Positions 41,885-51,683 are shown, counted from the stretch's first letter. The stretch: 56,559 bases of DNA from Cyclobacteriaceae bacterium (GCA_022841475.1 JALHRJ010000027.1:1-56559), one strand, 5' to 3'. Notes: a model not told the origin generated them from the letters alone. Translations and numbers: made by a program.

Positions 41885-43015
41885 CTATTTTCCTTCTTTT
41901 AGCTTTTTTACTTCAGCTTCATATTGAGGCAAAAATTGCTTCTGATCTTCCGGAATGTTTTTAAGCGCCAGTTCCCAATGTTTAATTGCATTCTTTTTAT
42001 CACCCATGGCTGTATACCCACGAGCAAGCCCAACATTAGGCGTAAATTTTTCCTGAGGATATTTTTGTGCGTTGTATTTAAAAATCTCAAGTGCTTTTTC
42101 TTTCTTACCTCCATTCAATAATGTTCTACCATATTGATGAATAGCCTGAACGGTAGCGGATGGATCTTTGATAGCTTTATCCATAACCGCATTGGCATCT
42201 GCCTCTTTACCCATGGCCTGTAGAATCATAGCACGGGTTTGATAGGTAGTAAAGTTTTCTACACCGATAAATGGATTACTTACAGACATATCAACCCACG
42301 TAAGTGCTTCATCGAGATTAATTTTGTTTTGTGCGCAAAACTGTGCTGCTGTAATCCAGTTTTCCTGTTTAAAGCCGGTTGCACTTCTGAGTTCTTCGCG
42401 CATTTTTGAAACATAAATTTCGTTCACATTAGGCACTTCGATTTTAAACGGAATTCTTTTTTTCTCCCATCTTAAATAACCTTTGGCGGACGATGGAAGT
42501 TTATCTTCAAAGCCATACGTTAGCCATTCTTTATGCGGAGCTTCCAACGGCATTACCTCTACACGCAAAGCATCTTCTTTCGGATCGTAAAAATAGCTGC
42601 CCCAACTTGTATGATTCTTAGAGAAGATCCAGGTATATGGACCTTCTTTGGCAACAGCCAAAAACAAACCATAGGTGCCGGCCTTCAATTCTTTGCCTTC
42701 AATTTTCACATCGTGCGAAACCGTGAAAACAGTATTTTCATTAGCACCTGCACGCCACGGAGCTGCCTTCGATGGACCAAAACCCTGGTCAATGAACCCA
42801 AAGTGGGCTACTTCGCCCCAGATTTTTCCAGTACGATCTTCTCCGTTTGGTCCGTGTACATCGGGACTACTATAGGCAATAGTTACCTCTACAGGGCCAA
42901 TAAATTGGGTAACTCTAGACTTTTGATTGTCTCCACTGGGTGGCGTTGTTAATGCTTGACCAACGGAGTAACCCGCCACGAAAAGCAGACTAATGAGGGT
43001 AATAATTTTTCTCAT
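41885..43015 (-). CDS. DUF2911 protein with C-terminal TPR region
   Basis: 376 residues from ATG 43015; an in-frame start 33 bases upstream would place HTH residues before the signal peptide and is rejected. Signal peptide about 1-20 (SVGQ). Residues about 25-190 carry DUF2911 wording (YSSPDVHGPNGEDRTGKIWG, WRAGANENTVFTVSHDV, GTYGLFLAV), then TPR-like helices (about 240-370, NVGLARGYTAMGDKKNAIKHW). Periplasmic or surface location; function of DUF2911 is unknown. A strong terminator follows. Confidence 0.88.
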   Translation of the reverse strand: MRKIITLISLLFVAGYSVGQALTTPPSGDNQKSRVTQFIGPVEVTIAYSSPDVHGPNGEDRTGKIWGEVAHFGFIDQGFGPSKAAPWRAGANENTVFTVSHDVKIEGKELKAGTYGLFLAVAKEGPYTWIFSKNHTSWGSYFYDPKEDALRVEVMPLEAPHKEWLTYGFEDKLPSSAKGYLRWEKKRIPFKIEVPNVNEIYVSKMREELRSATGFKQENWITAAQFCAQNKINLDEALTWVDMSVSNPFIGVENFTTYQTRAMILQAMGKEADANAVMDKAIKDPSATVQAIHQYGRTLLNGGKKEKALEIFKYNAQKYPQEKFTPNVGLARGYTAMGDKKNAIKHWELALKNIPEDQKQFLPQYEAEVKKLKEGK

Positions 43016-43111
43016 ATGTGTGTGTTTTGTTTGTGAATGTAATACCAAGTAAATACGATTAAACGCATCTTAAAAGAATTCATCTAAACCTTTTTGGGTT
43101 ATTTTCTACAA

Positions 43112-44014
43112 CTAGCAGTCCCGAACATGGGTTGGAACCAACATACGGATAGAAGTTGGCTTTATTTGAATAATAAAATCACGCGTAGGTTCCATGCCTT
43201 CCCCATCAATATGATAAGGCATAGGTGTGTCAAATGAAAGTGAAATACGTTTACCGGGCTTTATTATTACATAGGCCGAATGTTCAAGCTGGCCGGTAAA
43301 CATTTTGCCAGCAAATCCGAGAGCCTGATAAACTGGCACTTTGCGGATAAAGCTGACGTCCAGAATACCATCACAAACCGAGGCCTGTGGGGCAATGCGT
43401 GTGTTATTTCCGAATTGTGAGGAGTTGGCAAAAGCAATAATAAAAGCGGGCAGATCATAAGGATGATCATCAATGAGTATTTTTCCATTAAACTCCTGAT
43501 ACCTAAAAAATTCTTTCAACACGAGTTTACTATAACCCCAAAAACCCCGGTTTCCGTTTTTACCAAATAGATTGGCAACATGTCCATCAAAACCAATTCC
43601 GGAAACATTTACTGACAAATGATCATTTACCGTAAACGAATCCATTGAAACAATAGAAGTAGATCCCATATAGTCTAAGGACCTTTTGAAGTTCATGGGA
43701 ATTCCTAAGTGACGAGCCAGTCCATTGCCAGATCCTTTTGGTAAAATGCCCATGATCTGTTGAGTTGTTGCTATGCCCTGAGCTACTTCGTTCACGGTTC
43801 CATCACCACCTACTGCAAAGACTACTTCAAACTGTTTAGATATGGCAGCTTGTCTTGCCAATTCAATGGCATGCCCACGTCCCTGCGTAAATTCAATGGA
43901 TGGTTCCAAATTCAACTCAGCACAGCGCGCCAGAATCCTTCCCTCAACACCCGATTGATAACCTGCGCCCGAGTATTTATTGATAATGAATAATACCTTC
44001 TTATTTTCGTCCAT
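43112..44014 (-). CDS. YegS/diacylglycerol kinase-family lipid kinase
   Basis: 300 residues. VVFAVGGDGTVNEVAQGI (about 64-81) and GILPKGSGNGLARHLGIP (about 90-107) are the nucleotide-binding signatures of the DAGK catalytic family, followed by the usual beta-sandwich second domain. It phosphorylates a lipid (diacylglycerol, sphingoid base or phosphatidylglycerol) with ATP at the inner membrane; which lipid cannot be told. It is divergent from the YopX-like gene; near-consensus -7 boxes face both ways around 44030-44043. Confidence 0.9.
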   Translation of the reverse strand: MDENKKVLFIINKYSGAGYQSGVEGRILARCAELNLEPSIEFTQGRGHAIELARQAAISKQFEVVFAVGGDGTVNEVAQGIATTQQIMGILPKGSGNGLARHLGIPMNFKRSLDYMGSTSIVSMDSFTVNDHLSVNVSGIGFDGHVANLFGKNGNRGFWGYSKLVLKEFFRYQEFNGKILIDDHPYDLPAFIIAFANSSQFGNNTRIAPQASVCDGILDVSFIRKVPVYQALGFAGKMFTGQLEHSAYVIIKPGKRISLSFDTPMPYHIDGEGMEPTRDFIIQIKPTSIRMLVPTHVRDC

Positions 44015-44049
44015 GCTTAGCGGAGAATGTAAAGGTAAGTTTCTTCATT

Positions 44050-44385
44050 ATGGAATTTAAGAAGCGAAAGATAAAATTTAAGGCCTGGGATCAGGAGAGC
44101 CGGTTATTGATGCGGCTCAATAGTATTGATTGCAATAAGGGTGAACTGATTAAGAAGGATCATATCCTGCTGCAGTTTACAAGTCTTTATGACAAAGAAG
44201 GTGAAGAGATTTACGAAATGGATGTGTTGATGGTATCGCTTAACAAATATGTTGTTTTCTGGAATGACCAAAAAAACGGTTGGTATTATTCTCCGCTGGA
44301 TAACAGGGAAGCACAAACTCCATTTTTACTGCAGGAAGCCGAAAAGATGAAACGATTTTGCAGTTATTTTGAGTTGCATACCTGA
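44050..44385 (+). CDS. YopX-like protein
   Basis: 111 residues. The pattern KIKFKAWDQESRLLMR, LLQFTSLYDKEGEEIYEMDVL, with VVFWNDQKNGWYY, matches the YopX/SPBc2-type family that is mostly phage-encoded. No other phage gene lies near, so it appears to be a domesticated or isolated member. The real start ATG 44050 has a near -7 box (TAAGTTTC, 44036-44043). Function unknown. It is convergent with the acyl carrier protein gene, 6 bp apart. Confidence 0.8.
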   Translation: MEFKKRKIKFKAWDQESRLLMRLNSIDCNKGELIKKDHILLQFTSLYDKEGEEIYEMDVLMVSLNKYVVFWNDQKNGWYYSPLDNREAQTPFLLQEAEKMKRFCSYFELHT

Positions 44386-44391
44386 GTCAAT

Positions 44392-44631
44392 TTATTTCCC
44401 AAGTTTTTGTTGAATGTAGTTTATTGCCTGACCGATGGTTTGCATTTTTTCGGCATCATCATCAGGAATTTTTATATCAAAGGTTTGCTCAAATTCCATT
44501 ACCAATTCCGCGTAATCCAGTGAATCAATTCCCAGGTCTTTTACGAAACTTGCATCGGGGGTAATTTCTGAGTCGGGGATGCCTAATTTTTCAATAAGTA
44601 TGGCATGTACTTTCTTTTGAACGTCCTGCAT
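44392..44631 (-). CDS. acpP: acyl carrier protein
   Basis: 79 residues, acidic, with the phosphopantetheine attachment motif GIDSLDYAELVMEFE (Ser37). The helical pattern and length are those of ACP of fatty-acid synthesis. No fatty-acid genes are adjacent, so a second, specialised ACP is possible and the gene symbol is a best guess. Confidence 0.85.
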   Translation of the reverse strand: MQDVQKKVHAILIEKLGIPDSEITPDASFVKDLGIDSLDYAELVMEFEQTFDIKIPDDDAEKMQTIGQAINYIQQKLGK

Positions 44632-44694
44632 AGGGTTAGACTGATATTCAAATCTAGCAATCTTTCGGGATTTATTATAAAGAGTCTAATAAGT

Positions 44695-46047
44695 TTAAAA
44701 CCTGAGCAGAAACTCAGTACCCTCACCCAGTGTTGACTTCACGGTGATATTGCCCTCATGCTGCCGCATGATCTGTTTGGAAAGACTAAGGCCAATACCC
44801 GAACCTGTCTTCTTGGTGGAGAAGAAGGGTATAAAAATTTTTTCCAGCGCTTCTGAATCAATACCAGCTCCATTGTCTTTTACTGAAATTACAGCGCGAC
44901 CTTTTTCATTCGAAAACGCAGAAAGTTCAATGCGTTTGTCAGCCTGTTCATCAAATGCCTGAATGGCGTTTTTAAGAAGGTTGATTAAAACCTGTTCAAT
45001 CATCGTTTTATCCGCCAGGATAAATAGATTCGTGGGATTAATATTCACGCTAATACAGATCCCGTGATCGGCCAGTTCCTTTTTATGAAGGATCGCGAGT
45101 TCGTCCAACAATTCTTTTACCGGCACTTCGGCCAGCTTTGGTTTGGGTATGTGCGTGAGGTTTCTAAATTCTTTTACAAATCGTATCAAGCCCGCGCTGC
45201 GTTTGCTAATGGTTTGCAACGACAGGTACATGTCTTCCAGTTCTTCCGTTTTGAGCGGAGCCTCGCTGTGTTTATCAATCCGGCTCTTCAAATCTTCTTC
45301 TACAATGCCTGCCAGACTAGATATCGGAGTAACGGAATTCATGATTTCATGAGTAAGCACGCGCACTAGATTTTGCCAGGCTTCCATTTCCTTTTCTTCA
45401 AGTTCGCTTTGAATGTTACTCATCGAAATGAGTTTTACTTCTTCATCGCGTAAGGTAAGTTCAATAGCGAATACGGAAAGTTGAATAGTTTCATCACCAA
45501 ACTTTAAACGAAGCAATTCGCGACCACCGGTTTTTAGTTTTACAAAAGTATCCACCAGCGATTCACTTACTTCTTTAAGATCTTCGATCCGATCAGCTTT
45601 GTTTATACGCAACAAGCGTTTAGCGGCACTATTCATAATCTGAATTGAGCCATCCCGCTTGAAGGTGAGTAAACCAATACCAACATGCTGCACAATATTT
45701 TTAAAGAATTGATATTCTGAATCTTTTTCTTTTCGGGAAACTCGCAACTTGGCTAAGGCCTCATTCAATTCTCTATGTAATTTTTGAATGGATGGATCAT
45801 CGCTGTCAGTTTTAAAACTTTGCGATAGATCATCAAACCGAATCGAATCCAGGAACGAAGCGATGTTTTCGTTGGAGGATTCCAGTATTTTCATGAGTTG
45901 CGCCACCTGAAAGCCAATGGCACCCAATAATGCCAACAGCAGAAAGTAACTTCTATCCTTGGAGGCAATCATAAAGGCAAACACCACCAGCGTAGCCAGA
46001 AGAATCCCTAGCCGTGTTACTAATGGAGATCGCCAATTAAAGTCCAT
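44695..46047 (-). CDS. membrane sensor histidine kinase
   Basis: 450 residues. Two N-terminal membrane helices (about 10-29 and 33-50) with almost no periplasmic loop, a PAS-like domain (about 118-215), dimerisation and phosphoacceptor H233 in VRVLTHEIMN, and a complete HATPase domain (N-box LLKNAIQAF, DNGAGI, STKKTGSGIGLSLSK). The absence of an external domain suggests it senses membrane or cytoplasmic signals. Its ATG overlaps the end of the sigma-54 response regulator gene by 11 bp; they form a cognate two-component pair. Confidence 0.92.
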   Translation of the reverse strand: MDFNWRSPLVTRLGILLATLVVFAFMIASKDRSYFLLLALLGAIGFQVAQLMKILESSNENIASFLDSIRFDDLSQSFKTDSDDPSIQKLHRELNEALAKLRVSRKEKDSEYQFFKNIVQHVGIGLLTFKRDGSIQIMNSAAKRLLRINKADRIEDLKEVSESLVDTFVKLKTGGRELLRLKFGDETIQLSVFAIELTLRDEEVKLISMSNIQSELEEKEMEAWQNLVRVLTHEIMNSVTPISSLAGIVEEDLKSRIDKHSEAPLKTEELEDMYLSLQTISKRSAGLIRFVKEFRNLTHIPKPKLAEVPVKELLDELAILHKKELADHGICISVNINPTNLFILADKTMIEQVLINLLKNAIQAFDEQADKRIELSAFSNEKGRAVISVKDNGAGIDSEALEKIFIPFFSTKKTGSGIGLSLSKQIMRQHEGNITVKSTLGEGTEFLLRF

Positions 46048-47404
46048 ATTTTTCCATCCTGCGATATAATGAGGCGCGTGTCAGCCCTAATTCTTCGGCT
46101 GCCTTTGAGATATTTCCATTGTGCAGCTGGATGGCTTTTACCACGGCTGATTTTTCGACTTCATCAAGATTGAGTGTGTCAGACGCTATAGCATCTGTAC
46201 CCTTCCTGCTAAATAGAAAATCACTTTCTTGTAAAGTTGCCGAATCGGCCATGATAACGGCCCGCTCAATGGCATGTTGCAATTCTCGCACGTTGCCTGG
46301 CCACGGATATTTTTTGAGCTTATTCATGGCTTCCGGTGAAATGCTGAGAATCTCTTTCCGGTATTTCTTCCCGTAGAAATTCAAAAAGTGATTTGCCAAC
46401 ATGGGAATGTCATCAATACGATCACTCAAAGGAGGAATGGTAATCTCTACGGTATTGATCCGGTAAAGTAAATCTTGACGGAATTTGCCTTCACTTACCA
46501 TTTGCGCCAGCGGCATGTTCGTAGCACATATTAATCGAATATCAACTTCAACCGCTTGGTTTGATCCAACGCGAGTGACTTGCCTCGATTGCAATGCACT
46601 AAGCAGTTTACTCTGAAGACTCAAACTCAAATTTCCTATTTCATCAAGAAACAATGTTCCACCATTGGCTAATTCAAAGCGACCTGGTCTGTCCTCGCGG
46701 GCATCTGTAAACGAGCCTTTCTTATGGCCGAATAATTCACTCTCAAAAAGCGTTTCGGTTATAGCTCCCATGTCTACGGCAACAAACGAGTTATCTTTGC
46801 GCATCGACTTTTGATGTATGGCGCGGGCTACCAATTCTTTCCCGGTACCGTTCTCACCAAGAATTAAAATGTTTGCATCGGTCTTGGCAACTTTATCAAT
46901 GAGCCCAAAAACTTCTTTCAATGCCGTGCTCTGTCCAATTATATCCCGGAAAGGCTGACTGATTTGTTCTTCCAGCATTTGCTTTGCCTTCCGAAGTTTA
47001 TCAACCTCATTATATGATTTTTTTAACTTGATAGCAGTAGATATGGTGGCTACCAATTTTTCGTTTTGCCAGGGTTTCAAAATAAAATCAGTCGCGCCTT
47101 CTTTCAACGCCCGCACGGCCATTTCTACATCACCAAAGGCAGTAATCATAATAACGACTGCATCCGGATCGCGCTCTTTGATTTGTTTCAACCATTCAAA
47201 CCCTTCTTTGCCGCTGGTGGTGTCTTTGCTAAAATTCATATCCAGCAAAATCACATCATAGGTATCGTTATTTAGAAGAAAAGGGATCTTATTAGGGTTC
47301 TTTTCAATAATAACCTGATGGTTAGATTTCTTGAGGAGCATTTTAGCTGCCAGAAGAACGTCTTCATCGTCATCAATCATCAGGATTTTGCCGCCTTCGT
47401 TCAC
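46037..47404 (-). CDS. NtrC-family sigma-54-dependent response regulator
   Basis: 455 residues from GTG 47404, chosen because it starts directly before the receiver strand KILMIDDD and lies about 18 nt after the inferred transcription start of a sigma-54-like promoter; a TTG at 47455 would lie upstream of that promoter. Receiver D55 in LLDMN; AAA+ domain with Walker A GENGTGKE (183-190) and the sigma-54 contact loop GSFTDA (230-235) instead of GAFTGA; DNA-binding Fis-type helix-turn-helix at the C-terminus (KAAEELGLTRASLYRRM). It activates sigma-54 promoters when phosphorylated by the kinase encoded downstream. Confidence 0.9.
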   Translation of the reverse strand: MNEGGKILMIDDDEDVLLAAKMLLKKSNHQVIIEKNPNKIPFLLNNDTYDVILLDMNFSKDTTSGKEGFEWLKQIKERDPDAVVIMITAFGDVEMAVRALKEGATDFILKPWQNEKLVATISTAIKLKKSYNEVDKLRKAKQMLEEQISQPFRDIIGQSTALKEVFGLIDKVAKTDANILILGENGTGKELVARAIHQKSMRKDNSFVAVDMGAITETLFESELFGHKKGSFTDAREDRPGRFELANGGTLFLDEIGNLSLSLQSKLLSALQSRQVTRVGSNQAVEVDIRLICATNMPLAQMVSEGKFRQDLLYRINTVEITIPPLSDRIDDIPMLANHFLNFYGKKYRKEILSISPEAMNKLKKYPWPGNVRELQHAIERAVIMADSATLQESDFLFSRKGTDAIASDTLNLDEVEKSAVVKAIQLHNGNISKAAEELGLTRASLYRRMEKYGL

Positions 47405-47434
47405 AGTAGATAGATTTAAGTCTTTACTTATAGA

Positions 47435-47449
47435 GGAAAAATTGTGCCA
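47435..47449 (-). promoter_or_regulatory. sigma-54-like promoter before the NtrC-family gene
   Basis: TGGCACAATTTTTCC on the minus strand has the -24 TGGCAC exactly and a -12 TTCC with one mismatch to TTGC, with the correct GG-to-GC spacing. The inferred start (about 47423) precedes GTG 47404. Confidence 0.5.
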
Positions 47450-47537
47450 GTGCAATTACCGTCCGAAAGTGACGTTTTTTCAAACCGGATTGTGCTTAAT
47501 CGTACAAAGATGTTCAAAAATGAACACAGTTAAAAGC

Positions 47538-48350
47538 CTACTGACTAGCCATTGAATAGGTGAAAAGGGTAGCCCGACTTCTCGAATTGATGGTAAGGAT
47601 TATTTCATCAGTAATGATGGCTTGTTGGGTGCCTGCTGGAAGAGATACTTCATGGCGCTTATCCGTAAGTAGATCGATAAATTTAAGCGTGTTGTTTTCC
47701 AGGTAATAGAGGTCTTCACCAAAAAAATAAAACTGCGTCAGGTTTTTAACGTCAATCTTTTCAATCACTTTCCCCAGATGATTAAGAATAAGAATTCCAG
47801 AATTTTTATCGAGCAGGAAAATAAGGTTCAGGTATTCGCGTAAATAGGTAAACTCACTACTCGCATTAGCGTCCACCTCGCTTACTGTAAATTCCTGAAG
47901 TACTTCATTCGTTAAAGGATTCACTTTTTTTAATGATTGATCTGCTTTATCGAAGATCCAGAGTTTGTTATCGTGTGTTGGACAAACCAGACTGGGCTCA
48001 ATCGCTAAGGCTGGTTCAACCGTATATTCTTTTGGGTTCTCAAAATTCCGTCCGTAGACTGTGTACTTCTGCTGCATGCGCGAATAAATAAAAATGCTTG
48101 GGTGATACCAGGGTTCAATCAGGGTTGGTGAAGTTCCTGAATGGGATGCCAATACATTCCCTTGGGGATCATACTTTTTAATTTTACCATTTTTCCTAAG
48201 TAGAAAGAAATTTCCAAGACGATCGATGGAGATCAGGTTGACACCCTTTACTTTCCATTCTTTGGTTTTCTTTAAATCGGATTGTGCGTGTATGGAAAGA
48301 CAAGAAACTAAAAGTAGAAATAAAAGAACTGGCATTCGAAAGCTACGCAT
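47538..48350 (-). CDS. secreted beta-propeller-like protein
   Basis: 270 residues, signal peptide about 1-22 (SIHAQ). The rest consists of repeated short strands with aromatic turns (SIDRLGNFFLLRKNGKIKKYD, TLKFIDLLTDKRHEV), a pattern of 6-bladed propellers. No enzyme motif is seen. Its start overlaps the end of the LpxH-like gene by 8 bp (48343-48350), so they are translationally coupled and perhaps functionally linked. Family not named. Confidence 0.75.
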   Translation of the reverse strand: MRSFRMPVLLFLLLVSCLSIHAQSDLKKTKEWKVKGVNLISIDRLGNFFLLRKNGKIKKYDPQGNVLASHSGTSPTLIEPWYHPSIFIYSRMQQKYTVYGRNFENPKEYTVEPALAIEPSLVCPTHDNKLWIFDKADQSLKKVNPLTNEVLQEFTVSEVDANASSEFTYLREYLNLIFLLDKNSGILILNHLGKVIEKIDVKNLTQFYFFGEDLYYLENNTLKFIDLLTDKRHEVSLPAGTQQAIITDEIILTINSRSRATLFTYSMASQ

Positions 48351-49119
48351 GCGATTCGAATTTTTTCAACACAACATGCTTTCCGTCATACACAGCATAC
48401 GTATCGAAATGCACCCATTCTCCAAGGTTTATATACCGACTGTTTTCGGCCACGGATAAATCAAGGGGCAAGTGACGATGACCAAAAACATAGAAGTCGT
48501 GATGAGATGTTTTTTCAAGTTCCCGGCAATAGGTTAATAAGTACTCATTTTCTTCACTCGTAAATTTCTCTTCTTGTTTCATGTTGTTGATGCGGCTTTG
48601 ACGGCTCCAATACTTGGCAAGGCTTATGCCTAAATTGGGGTGAAGCCTGGCAAACAGCCACTGACAAACACCACTATTAAAAAATTTCTTAAGGAGCTTA
48701 TAGAAGTTGTCGCCTGGCCCCAGTCCATCGCCATGGCCGATCAATAGTTTTTGATTGTTGTAAAGTAAAACTTGTGGTTCGCGATAAATTATTATCCCCA
48801 ACTCCTTCTCGAAGTAGTCAAACAACCACATGTCATGATTGCCGGTGAAAAAGTAAATCGGCATACCGATATCACGCAGCTCTGCCAACTTGCCTTGCAG
48901 GCGGATGAACCCTTTAGGAATAGCATGTCTATATTCAAACCAAAAGTCGAAAATATCCCCGAGCAGGTATATTGCGTGTGCATCCGCTTTAATGGATTCC
49001 AGCCAGGTTACGATCCTTTTCTCGCGCGCCACGCTGGTTGCATGATCCGGAACACCAAGATGAAAATCAGATGCGAAGTAAATTTTTTTGCCGGCAGGCA
49101 GTCGGTAACTATCAGACAT
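48343..49119 (-). CDS. LpxH-like UDP-2,3-diacylglucosamine diphosphatase family phosphoesterase
   Basis: 258 residues with the calcineurin-like metal motifs in order: SDFHLG (17-22), GDIFDFW (about 54-60), GNHDMW, GHGDGLGPGDNFYK, and GHRHLPL. LpxH hydrolyses UDP-2,3-diacylglucosamine to lipid X in lipid A synthesis at the inner membrane; LpxH-like Bacteroidota proteins are usually assigned this job. The Arg/Lys-rich helical insertion after GHGD (FYKLLKKFFNSG) fits membrane binding. Confidence in the exact substrate is moderate. It overlaps the downstream propeller gene by 8 bp. Confidence 0.85.
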   Translation of the reverse strand: MSDSYRLPAGKKIYFASDFHLGVPDHATSVAREKRIVTWLESIKADAHAIYLLGDIFDFWFEYRHAIPKGFIRLQGKLAELRDIGMPIYFFTGNHDMWLFDYFEKELGIIIYREPQVLLYNNQKLLIGHGDGLGPGDNFYKLLKKFFNSGVCQWLFARLHPNLGISLAKYWSRQSRINNMKQEEKFTSEENEYLLTYCRELEKTSHHDFYVFGHRHLPLDLSVAENSRYINLGEWVHFDTYAVYDGKHVVLKKFESHA

Positions 49120-49152
49120 ACAATTGCAAATAACGTCAAATCCATACCAATG

Positions 49153-49186
49153 AAAAAAGCCTTCCGGGTTTTAGGTGGAAGGCTTT
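49153..49186 (-). terminator. rho-independent terminator after ftsH
   Basis: AAAGCCTTCC (49156-49165) pairs with GGAAGGCTTT (49177-49186), 10 bp with an 11-nt loop; on the minus strand the stem runs into a run of Us. Confidence 0.85.
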
Positions 49187-49204
49187 CATGCTGCAGTGCT
49201 ATGC

Positions 49205-51259
49205 TTACTTTGTAAGATCACCCGTTACTTCAGGTGTAGGTTCCACGGGTTTATTTTCGGCAGAACCATTAACTGGTGGCACAGGCTCTTCAAGTTTTGG
49301 AACTGGACTATTGGTAAATTTCTCGTAGGTAGTTTGGTGTGCAAACGGCCGTTTACCAATCAAGCGTTCAAGATCCGACTGGAACAAGATTTCTTTTTCC
49401 AACAGCTCCTTCGCGATTATTTCAAGATGATCCCTGTGATCAACCAAAAGTTTCTTGGTTCTTTCAAAGGCATCGTCAATAATTTTCTTTACCTCTTTAT
49501 CAATCTTTTCAGCAGTTGCTTCTGAATAAGGTTTGTTAAAGGTATAGTCGGATTGTTTAGAGTCATAGAAAGACATGTTTCCGATTTCTTTATTCATTCC
49601 GTAGATAGTAACAATGCTGTATGCCATCTTTGTGATGCGTTCCAGATCACTCAAAGCACCCGTTGATATTTTATTGAATACAATCTCTTCTGCGGCACGA
49701 CCTCCAAAAGTCATACACATTTCGTCAATGAGTTGTTCTGTCTGATACAAGAACTGCTCTTTCGGAAGATATTGTGCATAGCCCAACGCAGCAACACCAC
49801 GGGGTACAATACTTACTTTCACCAACGGATCGGCATGTTCCAGAAACCAACCTGCAACAGCATGGCCAGCTTCATGGTAGGCAACAATTCTTTTTTCGTC
49901 TGCTGAAATAATTTTAGTTTTCTTTTCAAGGCCCCCGATCACACGATCAATAGCATCTTGAAAATCCTGCATGTCTACTTCGCCTTTATCTCTGCGCGCT
50001 GCAATCAAAGCGGCTTCATTACATACGTTGGCAATCTCAGCTCCGGCAAAACCCGGAGTTTGGGCTGCCAGTTTTTTCACGTCAACATCTTTCGACATCT
50101 TGATGGGCTTTAAATGCACTTTAAAGATTTGTTCGCGCCCAGCGATATCTGGTTTATCAATACTGATTTGTCTATCAAAACGACCCGGACGCATTAACGC
50201 TGAATCCAATACATCAGGGCGGTTTGTAGCCGCAAGAATAATTACACCACTATCCGTGGCAAAACCATCCATCTCCACAAGGAGAGAGTTGAGTGTATTT
50301 TCTCTTTCATCATTTGCTCCAGGCAATTGCCCTCTTCCGCGGGAGCGGCCAATGGCATCAATTTCATCGATGAAAACAATACAAGGTGCTTTCTCTTTTG
50401 CCTGCTTGAATAAGTCGCGCACACGTGCTGCACCTACACCCACAAACATCTCAACGAAATCAGATCCTGATAAGGAGAAGAATGGTACTCCGGCTTCGCC
50501 AGCAACAGCTTTCGCTAATAAAGTTTTACCGGTTCCAGGTGGGCCCACCAACAAGGCTCCTTTCGGGATTTTTCCACCCAACTTGGTAAACTTTTGGGGA
50601 GTTTTCAGGAAGTCTACAATTTCTTTAACTTCTTCTTTTGCTTCTTCAAGACCAGCTACATCAGCAAAGGTGATTTTGACCTTACTCTCGGCATCAAACA
50701 ATGCGGCTTTCGACTTACCGATATTAAAGATCTGTCCACCCGGACCACCGCCACCAGTCATTCTGCGCATCAACATCCAGAACCCGAATACGAGTAGCAC
50801 TAAAAAGCCAATGTTAAAGAACATGTTGGTGTAATCCTGACGCTCTTCTACCTGCAGGTCAATTTGTTGATCGCGCGGTATATTTTTCGTCAATTGATCA
50901 TACTTATCAAGAAACTTATCGATCGAGCCGATCTTCAATTTATAATGCGGGCCATTAGCATTTACGCCAAATGGACTGCTTCTTTCAATCTCTTGTTTGT
51001 ATTTAGCATTTTGAAGTGCTTCGCCTTTCAGGGTTATCTCAATCAATTCCTCGTTCTTGATCAGAACGAGTCGTTTGATATCACGAGTCTGAACCATGTC
51101 TTCAAACCGGTTGGCTTGTATTTCCACCAATTCAGCACTTCTATTGAAATAACTAATTCCCAGAATAACGGCTACTAAAGCCAATATAATCCACATTTGG
51201 TAATTGGGCTTGGGTACCTTGGGAGGTATGATTTTCTTGTCTCTTTCCTTGTCTGCCAT
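49205..51259 (-). CDS. ftsH: ATP-dependent zinc metalloprotease FtsH
   Basis: 684 residues. Membrane helices at about 21-37 and 143-162 flank a periplasmic domain. The AAA+ domain has Walker A GPPGTGKT (about 237-244), Walker [12 protein letters not shown] and the second-region-of-homology Arg pair in [10 protein letters not shown]. The M41 protease domain has the zinc motif HEAGH (about 459-463) and a downstream Asp ligand. It degrades misfolded and regulatory membrane and cytoplasmic proteins. The Pro/Glu-rich C-terminal tail ([14 protein letters not shown]) is extended, as in many Bacteroidota. rsfS lies upstream on the same strand, 52 bp away. Confidence 0.97.
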   Translation of the reverse strand: MADKERDKKIIPPKVPKPNYQMWIILALVAVILGISYFNRSAELVEIQANRFEDMVQTRDIKRLVLIKNEELIEITLKGEALQNAKYKQEIERSSPFGVNANGPHYKLKIGSIDKFLDKYDQLTKNIPRDQQIDLQVEERQDYTNMFFNIGFLVLLVFGFWMLMRRMTGGGGPGGQIFNIGKSKAALFDAESKVKITFADVAGLEEAKEEVKEIVDFLKTPQKFTKLGGKIPKGALLVGPPGTGKTLLAKAVAGEAGVPFFSLSGSDFVEMFVGVGAARVRDLFKQAKEKAPCIVFIDEIDAIGRSRGRGQLPGANDERENTLNSLLVEMDGFATDSGVIILAATNRPDVLDSALMRPGRFDRQISIDKPDIAGREQIFKVHLKPIKMSKDVDVKKLAAQTPGFAGAEIANVCNEAALIAARRDKGEVDMQDFQDAIDRVIGGLEKKTKIISADEKRIVAYHEAGHAVAGWFLEHADPLVKVSIVPRGVAALGYAQYLPKEQFLYQTEQLIDEMCMTFGGRAAEEIVFNKISTGALSDLERITKMAYSIVTIYGMNKEIGNMSFYDSKQSDYTFNKPYSEATAEKIDKEVKKIIDDAFERTKKLLVDHRDHLEIIAKELLEKEILFQSDLERLIGKRPFAHQTTYEKFTNSPVPKLEEPVPPVNGSAENKPVEPTPEVTGDLTK

Positions 51260-51311
51260 TCCTATTAAAAATTACAATTGAATAACGTGTACGTTTACTA
51301 TTAGTTCTTGT

Positions 51312-51683
51312 TTAATCTTCTATTTCGATGATTTCTGCATCGCCCCAGAGTTTTTCCAATGAATAAAATTTTCTGCGATCTTGTCTGAAAATATGTGAGA
51401 CTACAGTGATATAGTCGAGAATCATCCACTCTTTATTGTTTTTGCCTTCCAAATGCCAGGGTTTTTCTTTCACTATTTTAAACACTTGTTCATCGATAGA
51501 GTCACTGATGGCTTCCAATTGTTTGTCTGAATTTCCCGAACAGATCACAAAAAAATCTGCAACAGCATTCTTTACATTTCTTAAATCCATCACCACAATG
51601 TCGGAGGCTTTCTTCTCCTGCATGCCTTTTACGATCGCATTACTGAGTTTTTCAGCATCAGCACCCTTCTTTTTTTTGGCCAT
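51312..51683 (-). CDS. rsfS: ribosomal silencing factor RsfS
   Basis: 123 residues. ASDIVVMDLRNVKNAVADFFVICSG and PWHLEGKNNKEWMILDYI are the RsfS/Iojap signature. It binds ribosomal protein uL14 and blocks subunit joining in starvation. The basic N-terminus (MAKKKKG) is a small addition. Just upstream of ftsH and divergent from birA (54-bp gap). Confidence 0.95.
   Translation of the reverse strand: MAKKKKGADAEKLSNAIVKGMQEKKASDIVVMDLRNVKNAVADFFVICSGNSDKQLEAISDSIDEQVFKIVKEKPWHLEGKNNKEWMILDYITVVSHIFRQDRRKFYSLEKLWGDAEIIEIED

Noticed and set aside
42533..42952. Plus-strand open frame of 139 codons opposite the DUF2911 gene
   Set aside because: Shadow of a well-supported gene with aromatic and Cys-rich composition.
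49971..50834. Open frame of 287 codons on the plus strand opposite ftsH
   Set aside because: It is antisense to a certain gene, has a low-complexity Ser/Pro/Ala composition typical of the reverse complement of conserved codons, and no start signal or family.
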